Position numbers and translations under genes: made by a program
Notes under the pieces: generated by a model
Databases searched by the model: none
Told to the model about the DNA's origin: nothing
The model's input: only the letters and a program-made list of their open reading frames with translations
Assembly: GCA_030323885.1 (NCBI GenBank)
Contig: CM059186.1
Coordinates: 166,653,417 to 166,717,416, forward strand
Direction: 5' to 3'
From: Branchipolynoe longqiensis
Lineage: Eukaryota > Annelida > Polychaeta > Phyllodocida > Polynoidae
Length of the DNA: 64,000 bases
Shown here: positions 53,842-63,445 of the stretch, piece by piece
Layout of the letters: every line of letters begins with the position of its first letter
Numbering within the stretch: the first letter of the stretch is position 1

Positions 53842-54294
53842 TTATTTGTGTGTTTGGTATCTTTTTATCTTGGTGTTGGAAAATCCAGCCTTTTCACTGA
53901 GCGAACAACCCTGCCATATTGTGTTGTATACGCTGTGTTTTTTTACTTGTGTGGGATGTATGTCACACCTAGTTGCTGGTAGTTGCTGTAATACTGTCTG
54001 GGTGGTATTTTTATTGGACTTGAAAATGTGTCTTCGATTTCTTTTGATTATGTGGTTCTTCGAGTTCAGTATTGTGTAATCCCGGGGACCTGGTATTTGT
54101 GATTTGACTATTTTTCCTGTGGCCCACTCACCTTTGTGGTCCCAGTACCATATTGCATCGCCCGTGCTGAGCTTTGGGTGTGCATGCTCTGCATGTTCAT
54201 CAAAGTATTTCTTTTGGTTTTGTTGTATTTTGTGTATTTTGGTTGTTTTAGATGGTTGTATCTTTGGTTTTAATTGTCTTGTCAACGTTGGCAT
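53842..54294 (-). pseudogene. G2 integrase, C-terminal part
   Basis: 150 codons matching the C-terminal domain of the G1 integrase ('NQKKYFDEHAEHAH', 'WATGKIVKSQIPGPRDY', 'IIKRNRRHIFKS'). A stop at 54298 separates it from the core domain in the same reading direction. Confidence 0.85.
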
Positions 54295-54297
54295 TTT

Positions 54298-54772
54298 TTA
54301 TCTTAGTTTACGGGACATTAATAAATGTGCCAGTGAGGCTCCCAGTCCATGTATTGTGGTATTACGGTAATTTAGCAATGCAATATTTGTATCTTTCTTG
54401 TCAACTATAGATTTTTTTATCATTAGTTTTACCGTTTGTACATACCTTTCTACCTGTCCATTCCTCTGTGGAAATAGTGGGTTTGAAAATATCGGCCTAA
54501 AATCATATTCTTCTGCAAATTGTAAATATTCAGCACTGCTAAATTGAGGTCCGTTGTCTGAAACCACTATTTTTGGAATACCGTATCTGCAGAACATCTG
54601 TTTTAAGGTGCGTATTATTGCCTTGCTTGTGGTCGTGTTTAATTCTATTATTTCTGGAAATTTTGTGTAATAATCAATTATCAATAGAAATGTAGTATGT
54701 TCAACATAAAATAGGTCAATTCCTACTTTGTAATACGGGATATCAGGTATCTGCTGGTTTATTAGTGGTTCT
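54298..54772 (-). pseudogene. G2 integrase catalytic core
   Basis: Contains 'KVGIDLFYVEH' (first Asp), 'VVSDNGPQFSS' (second Asp) and 'RNGQVERYVQ' (Glu) with D,D-35-E spacing. The upstream side is cut at 54772/54773 by the G3 insertion; the gene resumes at 61421. The frame ends at a premature stop. Confidence 0.9.
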
Positions 54773-54917
54773 TGTAGTATATGGTATGTACACAGGCCGG
54801 TACCAGCAGCGGTGAACATGTATGCGCATGACTGAACGTCTACGTGGTAGATCGTAGAGCAATAAATGCCACTTGATACTGAGACATCGAAGGAGTCACA
54901 TCGCTTCATTCACTACA
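54773..54917 (+). repeat. G3 5' LTR
   Basis: 145 bp, with 24 bp more than the 3' LTR between 'gagcaata' and 'gagtcaca'; otherwise almost identical. Confidence 0.95.
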
Positions 54918-54932
54918 TGGTGTCAGATGTTC
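54918..54932 (+). promoter_or_regulatory. G3 primer-binding site
   Basis: TGGTGTCAGATGTTC directly follows the LTR. TGGTGTCAG suits a CTGACACCA tRNA end, as in G1. Confidence 0.7.
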
Positions 54933-54945
54933 GAGAACGAACACC

Positions 54946-56184
54946 ATGGCCTTGCAAGGATTGAAACCGCCGGCGCCCCTGAAATTGGAGGGAAATTTGG
55001 CTTTAAATTGGCGAGTATGGCATGACTTGTATGAACTTTTCGCAGGCGCTACAGGGTTGGCGTCTAAGCCAGAAAAAGTGCAGTGTTGCGCTTTTCTCCA
55101 CATTGCCGGGTTGCCGGCGCAGAAGTTGTTCCATACGATGAACGTAGGCAGTGGGGAGCGCGAGAAAATAGCAGTGTTAACGGAGGCGTTTAGAAGCTAC
55201 TGTGAATGCAAGTCAAACCAGACAATAGTACGCTATAAATTCAACAGCTATAACCAGGGCTCGGAGGGTGTCGAAGAATATATCCGCGAGTTGCGATACA
55301 GAGTTGAGTTGTGTGAGTACGGAAGCAATGAAGATTCGATGCTATGTGACCGTCTGGTATGTGGCTTACGAGACCGGCAGCTACGAAACAGGCTGCTCAG
55401 GACGTCTAATTTGACATTAGAGAAGTGTTTAGAAATGTGCAGTCTGAGCGAACATAACGAGGAACAACTAGGAGGGGGCGGTACCGACAGGTGTGAAGTG
55501 GAGGTACACGCGGTCAACCGGCGCGACGCGTACAGGACACGCCCCCCAGCACCTACTCAGCCACCGGTGTCCGAGGGTGGTGGTAGTAGGGGGAGGGGCA
55601 ACAGGTGGGGCAGCCAAGTGCGACAAGCCTCTCAAGCCTCTCAAGCCTCTCAAGCTAATTGCAGCCGGTGTGGGTATTCACACGCCCGTGACAAGTGTCC
55701 TGCAGTGGGCAAGCAATGTATTACGTGTGGGCGAATGGGTCATTTCGCCAAAGTATGTAGAAATGGTCAAAAGCCTACAGCGCCCGTGAATGCAATAAAT
55801 GTGGATGGAGACGACAGCGAGAATGAACCGAGGAGGGACGACGAAGAGGATGACGACTGTGATGATTTGTTCGTGGGTGCAATTACTGACGTGAGCGAGC
55901 AAGAAGGTCTGTGGTTCGAAACCATAAAGGTGTGCGGCGAGCAGGTGCGTTTCAAGCTTGACACCGGCTCCGAAGCAAATATAATTCCGGAGTCAGAGTA
56001 CATGAAGATGCCCAACATGCCGCTCAGCAAGCCGACGTGTCGGCTTGTGACGTATTGTTGTCGGCTTGTGAACGGATACGACCACGGGGAGAGATCTGCA
56101 TTGATGTACAGGGCAGGCCGATACGATTCCAAGTCATTGACAACGGGTGCGCCATCTTGGGAAAGGATGCCTGTGTCGTCCTAA
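54946..56184 (+). pseudogene. G3 gag and protease
   Basis: 412 codons from an ATG 29 bases after the LTR. The Gag region (1-200) is followed by an Arg/Gly-rich linker with tandem Gln-Ala-Ser triplets (227-237), two zinc-knuckle-like Cys/His clusters (239-271) and a protease with D-T-G at 339-341. The frame is lost between about 56040 and 56160, where a 13-mer (tgtcggcttgtga at 56038 and 56059) is repeated. The last 40 or so residues are out of frame, and protease similarity resumes in the frame at 56037-56366. Confidence 0.9.
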
Positions 56185-56825
56185 ATCTCATCAGGCGAGT
56201 GCAGGCGATCGACATTGAAAAGAAGTCATCCCAGCAAGCAAATGAGCAAGCATCTGAACTGGTAAATAAATATAAACTATTATTTAGTGGTTTGGGTTGT
56301 ATTAAAGTGAACGCCACGATACACATAGACAGTAATGTACTGGCAGTAATTGACCCGCCGAGGTGAATTCCGCCTGCCATTAGTAATGCAGTCCGAAGTG
56401 AATTAGACAGGATGTTAGAGATGGGTGTCGAACAGAATGAGCCAACGCCATGGGTAAACTCAGTGACGATAGTCAAGAAGCCGAATAAATTAAGAATATG
56501 TTTAGACCCGACAAAGCTCAATAAAGCCATACTACGAGGACCGTACCCAATAAAGACTGTAGAGCAAGTTGTTGCCAACACCGCAGCTGCAAAATTCTTT
56601 TCAGTTTTGGATGCGCAGAGCAGGTACTGGCAAATTGGTCTTGATGAACAAAGCTCGTTGCTGTGCACTTTTAACACGCCATGGGGGAGATACAGGTTTA
56701 CCCGGTTGCCTTTTGGGATTAAGACAGCCGGAGATATCTTCATTCAAGAGATGGAGAGAATGCTAGAGGGTCTTCCAGGAGTGGATTTGGTATCGGATGA
56801 TATTTTGGTATATGCAGCAACTGTT
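56037..56825 (+). pseudogene. G3 protease end and reverse transcriptase, 5' part
   Basis: The shifted frame carries the rest of the protease region to a premature TGA near 56364. RT continues beyond it ('ELDRMLEMGVEQNEPTPWV', 'SVLDAQSRYWQIGLDE', 'LPFGIKTAGDIFIQEM') up to the catalytic 'VSDDILVYA'. The gene is cut at 56825 by the LINE and resumes at 58865. Confidence 0.9.
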
Positions 56826-57125
56826 GCCGGAAGTGATAGTGAGGATAAGCTCTCACTACCTATAAAGTACTTTCTCATGGCATGCGTATCAAACAGCCTC
56901 TGATAACCAAGTCCAACTCCCGGCCTTCACGAGGCGAAACTGTTTCTACTGACGGGAGAAGGGGCAAAGGCGGATCTCTGGCGCCTCAAAATCAGATGCT
57001 TCGGGCAGGTGGGGCTCGTCAATCTTGGCTGACTGCTCATCTAGGAGAAGGTAAACTCTGATTTAAAACCCCCGCTGCCGTGCAAAAAAGCTAAAGATGA
57101 ATGGTGGAATAAGAAGTGTGAAGTA

Positions 57126-57830
57126 GTGGAACAACTTGAGTCTCAACATCGTTCAAGAGAGATGCACAAGAAAGTGAAAGAGATAACAGGTCAAGGATAC
57201 AGACAGAGAAGCAGTAAATGTATCAAGAACAAAGACGGCAAAATGCTCTTTGAAGAAGATGAAATAAAGTCCAGATGGGAAGAATATGTAAACAAACTAT
57301 ACAATGATGACAGAGGGAACCCACCCACAATTGAGAAAGAAGATGGGAATATTATATTAGTATCAGAGGTTGAGAAGGCTATCAATGATCTAAAGACAGG
57401 TAAGGCTCCTGGAAGTGACCAGATAACATCAGAAATGATAAAAGGACTAGATGAAGTGGGGATTCAAATCATTCATAAGCTAGTAACTGACATCTATGAG
57501 ACTGGATTTATACCATTGAATATGAATGAATCCATATTTGTACGACTCCCAAAGAAGCTAAAACCAACATTGTGTACTGAGTACAGAACACTAAGCCTGA
57601 TGAGTCATATGTTGAAGATGATCCTGAAAATAATTTTACTGAGAAACAGACAGAAAATTGAAGAACAAATCAGTAACGTACAAAGTGGGTTTATATCTGG
57701 AAGAGGTACACGTGAAGGGATTTTCAATATGAGAATGATTTGTGAACGTTATTGTGAAGTGAACCAGGATGTTTATGCCTGCTTTATTGACTATGAGAAG
57801 GCTTCGACCGAGTCAATCATGAACTGTTAA
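57126..57830 (+). pseudogene. LINE reverse transcriptase, N-terminal half
   Basis: Contains 'KAPGSDQITSEMIK', 'VQSGFISGRGTREGIFNMR' and motif A ('CFIDYEKAS'). A frameshift just after motif A (near 57805) throws the reading into a short out-of-frame tail. Confidence 0.87.
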
Positions 57831-58483
57831 TCAAATGTTTACAAGATATTGGTGTCAATGGCAAAGACATTAAACTAATTGTGAACTTATACTGGACACA
57901 ACGTGCATTTATAAAAATGGAGCAGGGCCTATCGGATGAAGTTATGATTAAAAGAGGAGTTCGACAGGGGTGTGTATTGTCACCATGTCTATTTAACCTG
58001 TACACAGAGATGATTTTCAGACACATTGAAGATTGCAAGGGAGTGACAATAGGTGGCATGAACGTCAACAATCTTAGATATGCCGATGACAGTGTAATAC
58101 TAGCAGACAGTGAGAAAAACCTACAAGATATAGTGAATAGAATCAATAAAGCTGGAATACTATTCAACATGAAGATGAATGCCAGGAAGACCAAAACAAT
58201 GGTTATAAGTAAAAAGACAGATAAACCAAATGTCAATATAACCATAGATGGCACAAACATAGAACAAGTATCCGAATTCATATATCTCGGACAAAAGATT
58301 ACAAATGATGGGAGATGTGAGGAAGAAATTAAAAGAAGGATAACAATAGCCCGAACAACATTCTCCAAAATGTATAGAGTGTTAACATCAAGTAAGATAT
58401 TAATACAAACAAGGGAAGCGTATTCTTCAGTGTTATGTGTGGTCTACTCTAATGTATGGGGCAGAGACATGGACAATCTCTAA
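57812..58483 (+). pseudogene. LINE reverse transcriptase, C-terminal half
   Basis: Resumes after the frameshift with 'RGVRQGCVLSPCLFNLYTEM', catalytic YADD in 'LRYADDSVILAD', and 'EFIYLGQKITNDGRCEEEI'. A second frameshift near 58430 leads to the C-terminal frame. Confidence 0.87.
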
Positions 58484-58847
58484 GAAAATGTACAAACGTT
58501 TAGCAGCATTTGAGATGTGGACTTATCGAAGGATGATGAAAATATCATGGACAAAGAAGATCACCAACAAAGAAGTTCTCAGAAAACTTAAAAATAAGAA
58601 AAGCTTGTTTGCCACTATACAGACAAAGAAACTTATTTATTTTGGCCACATCATTCGTCAGAGTTCAATATACCGTACATTGTTGGAAGGGAAGGTGAAT
58701 GGCAGCAGAGGGAGAGGGAGACCAAGAACATCATGGTTTACAAATATTTCACAGTGGACAGGCTTGAATTATTCACAGTCTATCAGAACAGCACAACATC
58801 GGGAGAACCATTGCATCCAACCCTCGACTAGAGGATGGAACTATTGA
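58437..58847 (+). pseudogene. LINE ORF C-terminal region
   Basis: 136 codons with 'MYGAETWTISKKMYKRL', 'MWTYRRMMKISW' and 'KKLIYFGHII', the standard C-terminal signature downstream of RT in this LINE group. Confidence 0.85.
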
Positions 58848-58864
58848 TTGATTGAACAACTGTT

Positions 58865-59140
58865 ACAGAGCATAATGAAAGGTTAGAGGCAGTTTTTAAG
58901 AGGGTCGAGAAAGCAGGGTTACGTTTGAACAAAAGTAAAGTAGTTTTGTGCCAATCACAGGTGAAATACGTAGGTCATATGTTAACAGGGGAGGGCTTGA
59001 TGCCAAACCCGGACAGGGTGCAAGCCATAACTGAGATGCCTACCCGTATTGACAAGCCGGGTGTCCAAAGGTTTTTGGGGATGGTAGGGTACGTACATAA
59101 ATTCATTCCGAACTTATCCGAAATTGCGAAGCCACACTGA
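58865..59140 (+). pseudogene. G3 reverse transcriptase, continued after the LINE
   Basis: Picks up directly after the second copy of caactgtt ('TEHNERLEAVFKRVEKAGL', 'VKYVGHMLTGEG', 'VQRFLGMVGYVHKFIPN'). It ends at a TGA near 59138, where G1 has a sense codon (Arg); a CGA to TGA change would explain it. Confidence 0.9.
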
Positions 59141-60163
59141 GTGTTGCTGTCAAAAGATGTTGCATGGCACTGGGAGCATGAACAGGAAAGGGCTTTCACA
59201 AAGTTAAAACAGTTACTAATTACAGCTCCTGTGCTAAAATACTATGAGGTCGGGAAACCAGTTACTATGCAAGTAGATGCATCTCAGAGTGGCCTGGGAG
59301 CTGCGCTTTTACAGGATAATTTGCCCGTAAGCATGGCGTCGAAAGCGCTTAACGAATGTCAAGGTAATTATGCGGTAATTGAAAGGGAAATGCTGTCGAT
59401 CTGTTTCGGCTGTGCCAAATTTCATGATTACATTTTTGGGAAGCAAGTCACAGTCGAGACAGATCATAAGCCTATTGTGTCTATTATGTCAAAACCCTTA
59501 CACATGCTGACGGCACGGTTGCAGCGAATGCGGTTACGGTTGCAAAATTACGACCTAAAGGTAACATATGTGAAAGGCACTGAGATGTTTTTTGCTGATA
59601 CTTTATCGCGTGCACACACAATGACACACAGAGCGTTAAACTTATACGACAATACTATGTCTGTTGCAGCATTGAATTACGTGGAGGACGAGTTAGCAGA
59701 GATAGCGAGCGAAACACTGGCAGACGGCACCCTGGTCAAGTTGTCCGAGTATATACGACACGGATGGCCAACGAACCACAATAATGTGGATCACGTAGCA
59801 GCACCCTATGAAACATTTAAGGATGAATTAACTGTGCATGATGGCATTGTAATGAAAGGCGATAGGATCGGAATTCCTAAATCATTGCAATCGAAAATGC
59901 TAAACAAGATACATACAGCACACCTAGGCATAGTGAAGTCGAAACAGATAGCCCAAGATTATGTTTTCTGGCCAGGGGTAGACAAGCAGGTACAAGATAA
60001 GGTGTCCAAGTGCCAAACGTGTCAGTCAATACGAGACCGTCCAAACACTGAGCCGTTAATATGTCATGATATACCCGATATTCCTTTTTACAAGGTGGGG
60101 TTAGATTTATTCCATGTTGACCGTGAAGACTATTTGGTAGTTGTAGATTATTATTCTAAATAA
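59141..60163 (+). pseudogene. G3 RNase H and integrase N-terminal part
   Basis: RNase H with 'MQVDASQSGLGAAL' (Asp), 'AVIEREMLSICFG' (Glu), 'VETDHKP' (Asp) and 'FADTLSRAH'. Then the integrase zinc domain ('IHTAHLGIVKSKQIA', 'CQTCQ') and the start of the core ('KVGLDLFHVD', 'VVDYYSK'). A TAA at about 60161 interrupts the core where G1 reads Phe. Confidence 0.9.
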
Positions 60164-60952
60164 CCGGAGGTGGTGCGGCTGCACAGCACTACCAGTATAG
60201 AAGTAATAAATAGCATAAAACAAATTTTCGCACGTCACGGTATCCCGAGGACTGTGGTTTCGGATAATGGCCCACAGTTCGCTAGTGATGATTACAAAGC
60301 ATTTGCAATCGCGTATGGGTTCACAGCAAAGTACTCTAGCCCGTTATACCCTAGAAGTAATGGGCAGGCTGAAAGATATGTCAAAACAATCAAGTCAATG
60401 TTAAAAAAATCTAAAGTAGACGGGACTGATTTTCACTTGGCACTATTAACGTACAGAAATACCATAATACCGGAGTTAGGGGCATCCCCGGCTCAGCTAA
60501 TTATGAGCAGGCGGTTGCGGTGCCATATCCCAATGCTACCACAGCTCCTTAAGGCTAAGGTAATTCCGTCAAGAAAAAAACAAATAGGGGCGCGTCAAAG
60601 TAGGCAGAAGGCATATCATGACAAGCGGGCAGGAAAGCAACATCGAACACTAACGGCAGGCGAACGAGTGAGGTACATAAACCACAGGAAGGAGTGGGTG
60701 CCAGGGCATATAGTAAGTATCGACACGCAACACAACCGAGCGTACAAAATAAAAAACTCAAACGACAACACGATAGTTAGAAACAGATCTATGATCGTTC
60801 CGGCACCCACAGAAGGGACTCATCCCAACGTCAGGCGAACAGAACAAACAGATGATAGGCACTCAGCCCCGATAGAAAACAAAGTAACAAACACGCATTA
60901 TAGAACGAGAGCAGGCAGGGAGGTGAAGCCTGTGAGGCGGCCAAATGAATAA
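60164..60952 (+). pseudogene. G3 integrase, core and C-terminal part
   Basis: Contains 'VVSDNGPQFASDDYK' (second catalytic Asp), 'RSNGQAERYVK' (Glu), 'ELGASPAQLIMSRRLR' and a basic tail ending in 'RTRAGREVKPVRR'. Apart from the stop just upstream it is uninterrupted to its natural end. Confidence 0.9.
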
Positions 60953-61299
60953 GAGTTCTAGGTATAGACGGTAGTGGTTTTGATAGTAAGAGTTGAAAGT
61001 TGTTGGTACTGTTGAGTTAAGAAAACATTCATGAAGACATATGTATAATGGAGATGTAGAGAGTACTAGTAAGTAGAAGTTATAGAACTCTGTTTATATA
61101 ATATGAATGTTCTGTTATCGACGTTTTTGTTTGTTTTAATTTTTAGGACAATGTTGAAGGTATGTAATGCTGTGAATAGATTATTTTGCATTGTGATATG
61201 ACTACAAATGTGACAGATAATGACATAGTAGATAAGATGACATAAATAATTGACAACTTATATATTTTTAAAAAAAGAAGAAAAGTGTAATGAGGGAGA
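60953..61299 (+). other. G3 3' non-coding region and purine tract
   Basis: AT-rich. 61270-61299 is purine-rich (aaaaaaagaagaaaag, then gagggaga directly before the LTR), as expected for plus-strand DNA priming. Confidence 0.8.
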
Positions 61300-61420
61300 T
61301 GTAGTATATGGTATGTACACAGGCCGGTACCAGCAGCGGTGAACATGTATGCGCATGACTGAACGTCTACGTGGTAGATCGTAGAGCAATAAGTAGAGTC
61401 ACATCGCTTCATTCACTACA
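61300..61420 (+). repeat. G3 3' LTR
   Basis: 121 bp, followed by GTTCT (61421-61425), the second copy of the target duplication. Confidence 0.95.
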
Positions 61421-61947
61421 GTTCTGACTGCTGTTTATTCCGCGATTCCTGGCAAATTTGACATCATGATATTTTATCTTCTATCTGACTACTGATCCCA
61501 GGCCAATAAATGTGATCCCTCGCTAATTGTTTGCATTTGACTACTCCCAAATGTGACTCATGTAATTTTTCTAGCATGTGTTTTTGTAAAGTTTTTGGAA
61601 TTATAATACGGTTGTCTTTTAACAATACGTTGCCTTGCAGTGTTATATCATGTCTGTATGTAAAATATGGTGTGACTTCATGTTGTAGACCTTTACTATG
61701 TTTGGGCCAACCATTTTTTGTGAGGGGATATGACTTGTTGTAGTGTATCATCTTTTGCCATGTCTTGTATTACTCGTGCTACACTGTCTTCTGATAGTCC
61801 GATTGCTGCAACTGAGATGTCTGTGTCGAATAAGTCACCTGGTGAAGTTTGTTTGGTATGAGCTCTGGAGAGTGCGTCTGCAAAAACCATGAGTGTGCCC
61901 TTAACATGTATGACTGTTAGGTTGTAATTTTGTAATCTCATTCTCAT
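61421..61947 (-). pseudogene. G2 integrase zinc-binding domain and RNase H end
   Basis: Continuation of the integrase gene cut by G3. Minus-strand frames show 'LHESHLGVVKCKQLARDHIYW' split across a break-free zinc domain (His/His) and, in the neighbouring frame (61696-61947), the RNase H end ('VIHVKGTLMVFADALSRAH'). The two overlap in different frames, so there is a frameshift near 61720-61750, close to where G1 is also frameshifted. Confidence 0.88.
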
Positions 61948-62070
61948 TCATTGCATTCTTGCGGATAGTGTACGTATGGGTTTAGTCATTTTACCGTATA
62001 TATGTACTCATGGAATTCTTTTGCATCCAAAACAAATAGCTAAAAGCTCATGGCATAATTTGACTGTGTT

Positions 62071-62397
62071 CTATCTAACGCTTTTGACACCATGGCAACT
62101 GGATTTTTGGTCTTGAAATAGTGTTGCCCCATGGCCAGATTTTGATACGTCAACTTGTAGTATTATGTTCTTTTTTACATCAAAAGATTTTAGAACGGGA
62201 GCTTCTGTCAATAACTCTTTTAGTTTGCTAAAAGATTTTTCTTGTTCATCTTGCCAATGCGATGCTATATCTTTTTGGAGAACTAGCCATAACAGCTTTG
62301 TTAATTCGGCCATATTAGGGATGAATTTACTAACGTACCCAATCATACCTAGAAAACGTTGGATCGCCTTTTTATCATTTGGTGTAGGCATATCCAA
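62071..62397 (-). pseudogene. G2 RT thumb/connection and RNase H start
   Basis: Shows 'KKAIQRFLGMIGYVSKFIPN' and 'ILQVDVSKSGHGATLFQDQ'. Compared with G1, part of RNase H between here and 61947 is shortened and out of frame. Confidence 0.85.
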
Positions 62398-62556
62398 TAT
62401 GGCTTGTATACGATCCTTACTAAGTAGCAGTCCATCCTGAGTTAGTAAGTGTCCAACATAATTTACTTGTGACTGACAAATCTTAGATTTTTTAGGGTTA
62501 AGTTTTGAATTGACGTCTTTAACTCTCTGTAATACCTTATTCAGTCGGGAGTTATG

Positions 62557-62998
62557 TTAATCAACTGTGCTACCATACACTAAGATGTCATCTGTGATAA
62601 CATCGATGCCTTCTAAGTCTCCTAATATGTTACTCATTTCTTGGATAAAAATATCTCTGGCTGTTTTTATGCCAAATGGTAATCGTGTGTACCAATATCT
62701 ACCCCAGGGTTTATTGAAAGTGCACAATTTTGAGCTCTCTTCATCTAGTTGAATTTGCCAATATCCACTGTTGGCGTCTATCACTGAAAAATATTTTGCC
62801 CCAGATGTTTTTGCTACTACCTCTTCTATTGTACGTGTGGGATATGGACCTCTCAATATGGCCTTGTTTATTTTAGTGGGGTCTAAACATATCCTGATTT
62901 TTCCGGGTTTTCTGACAATAGTTATCGAGCTCACCCATGGAGTAGGTTCAATCTGTTCTACGATTACCTCTAGGCTTAACATTCTATCCAGCTCTCTA
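62557..62998 (-). pseudogene. G2 reverse transcriptase core
   Basis: Contains 'EPTPWVSSITIVRKPGKIRIC', 'SVIDANSGYWQIQLDEE' (motif A), 'LPFGIKTARDIFIQEM' and catalytic 'VITDDILVYG'. A TAA stops it just after 'STVD', where G1 and G3 continue. The upstream edge is interrupted by the insert at about 63009. Confidence 0.9.
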
Positions 62999-63008
62999 TG
63001 ACATCATC

Positions 63009-63445
63009 ATCATGCTGTCGGTCGCGACCCGACAAAGACTGCTTTCATTACTTGACTGCCATGCTCCATTTAGCTCTCTGCTGTGAGAGTGATGTCCATG
63101 TACATTTCATGAAAGCTGCCTGCAAAAGTGTTCAAGTGCTGCTGGCTTTTGCAAGTTACCAGCGGCACTCTCTCGGGGAGCAAATAGAGGTTTCACACCA
63201 GCAAGAACATGTCCAGACAGGCGCAAAACTATTTGTCCCTGCACTGGCTGGTCGGGAGATGTTGGGAGTTCCATACATCAACCGGCCTTGATGCTGCCAC
63301 AGTGACATGGTTTTCTGTTCAGGGTTTGCTCTCTTAGCCTTTGGTTCTGTCAAGAACCTGTACCACAAGGCAGTGGTTTACAACTCTGCAGGGCAGGGGT
63401 GTCAAACTCCCTGAGGTATTGCAATACCTGCAATACCTGCATACT
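63009..63445. mobile_element. Unidentified insert in the G2 RT gene
   Basis: About 437 bp with no counterpart in G1 or G3. The RT reading is continuous on either side of it. The target may be duplicated (atgacatcat at 62999-63008 versus acgtacatcat at 63446-63456, imperfect). It contains caggggtgtcaaact (63394-63408), reminiscent of hAT-type element ends, and a triplicated gcaatacct-like motif at the right edge. No recognised protein. Confidence 0.55.

Larger units (their letters stand above)
56826..58856 (+). mobile_element. RTE-like LINE inserted in the G3 RT gene
   Basis: A 2.03-kb non-LTR retrotransposon flanked by caactgtt on both sides (56818-56825 and 58857-58864), an 8-bp target duplication. 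The 3' end is a short (attg)n run typical of RTE-like tails. The first 270 or so bases look like a 5' leader. Coding sequence then begins within the linker before RT, so the endonuclease part is missing. The clade assignment rests on 'RQGCVLSPCLFNLYTEM' and the tail and is moderate. Confidence 0.88.
54773..61420 (+). mobile_element. Ty3/Gypsy retrotransposon G3, full length, nested in G2
   Basis: A 6.65-kb plus-strand element, of which about 2 kb is an inserted LINE. LTRs at 54773-54917 (145 bp) and 61300-61420 (121 bp) begin TGTAGTATATGG and end CACTACA; they differ mainly by a 24-bp indel. The 5-bp target duplication GTTCT flanks it (54768-54772 and 61421-61425) within the G2 integrase gene. 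A primer-binding site at 54918 and purine tract gagggaga before 61300 match those of G1. Genes carry a frameshift and at least three in-frame stops. Confidence 0.96.
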
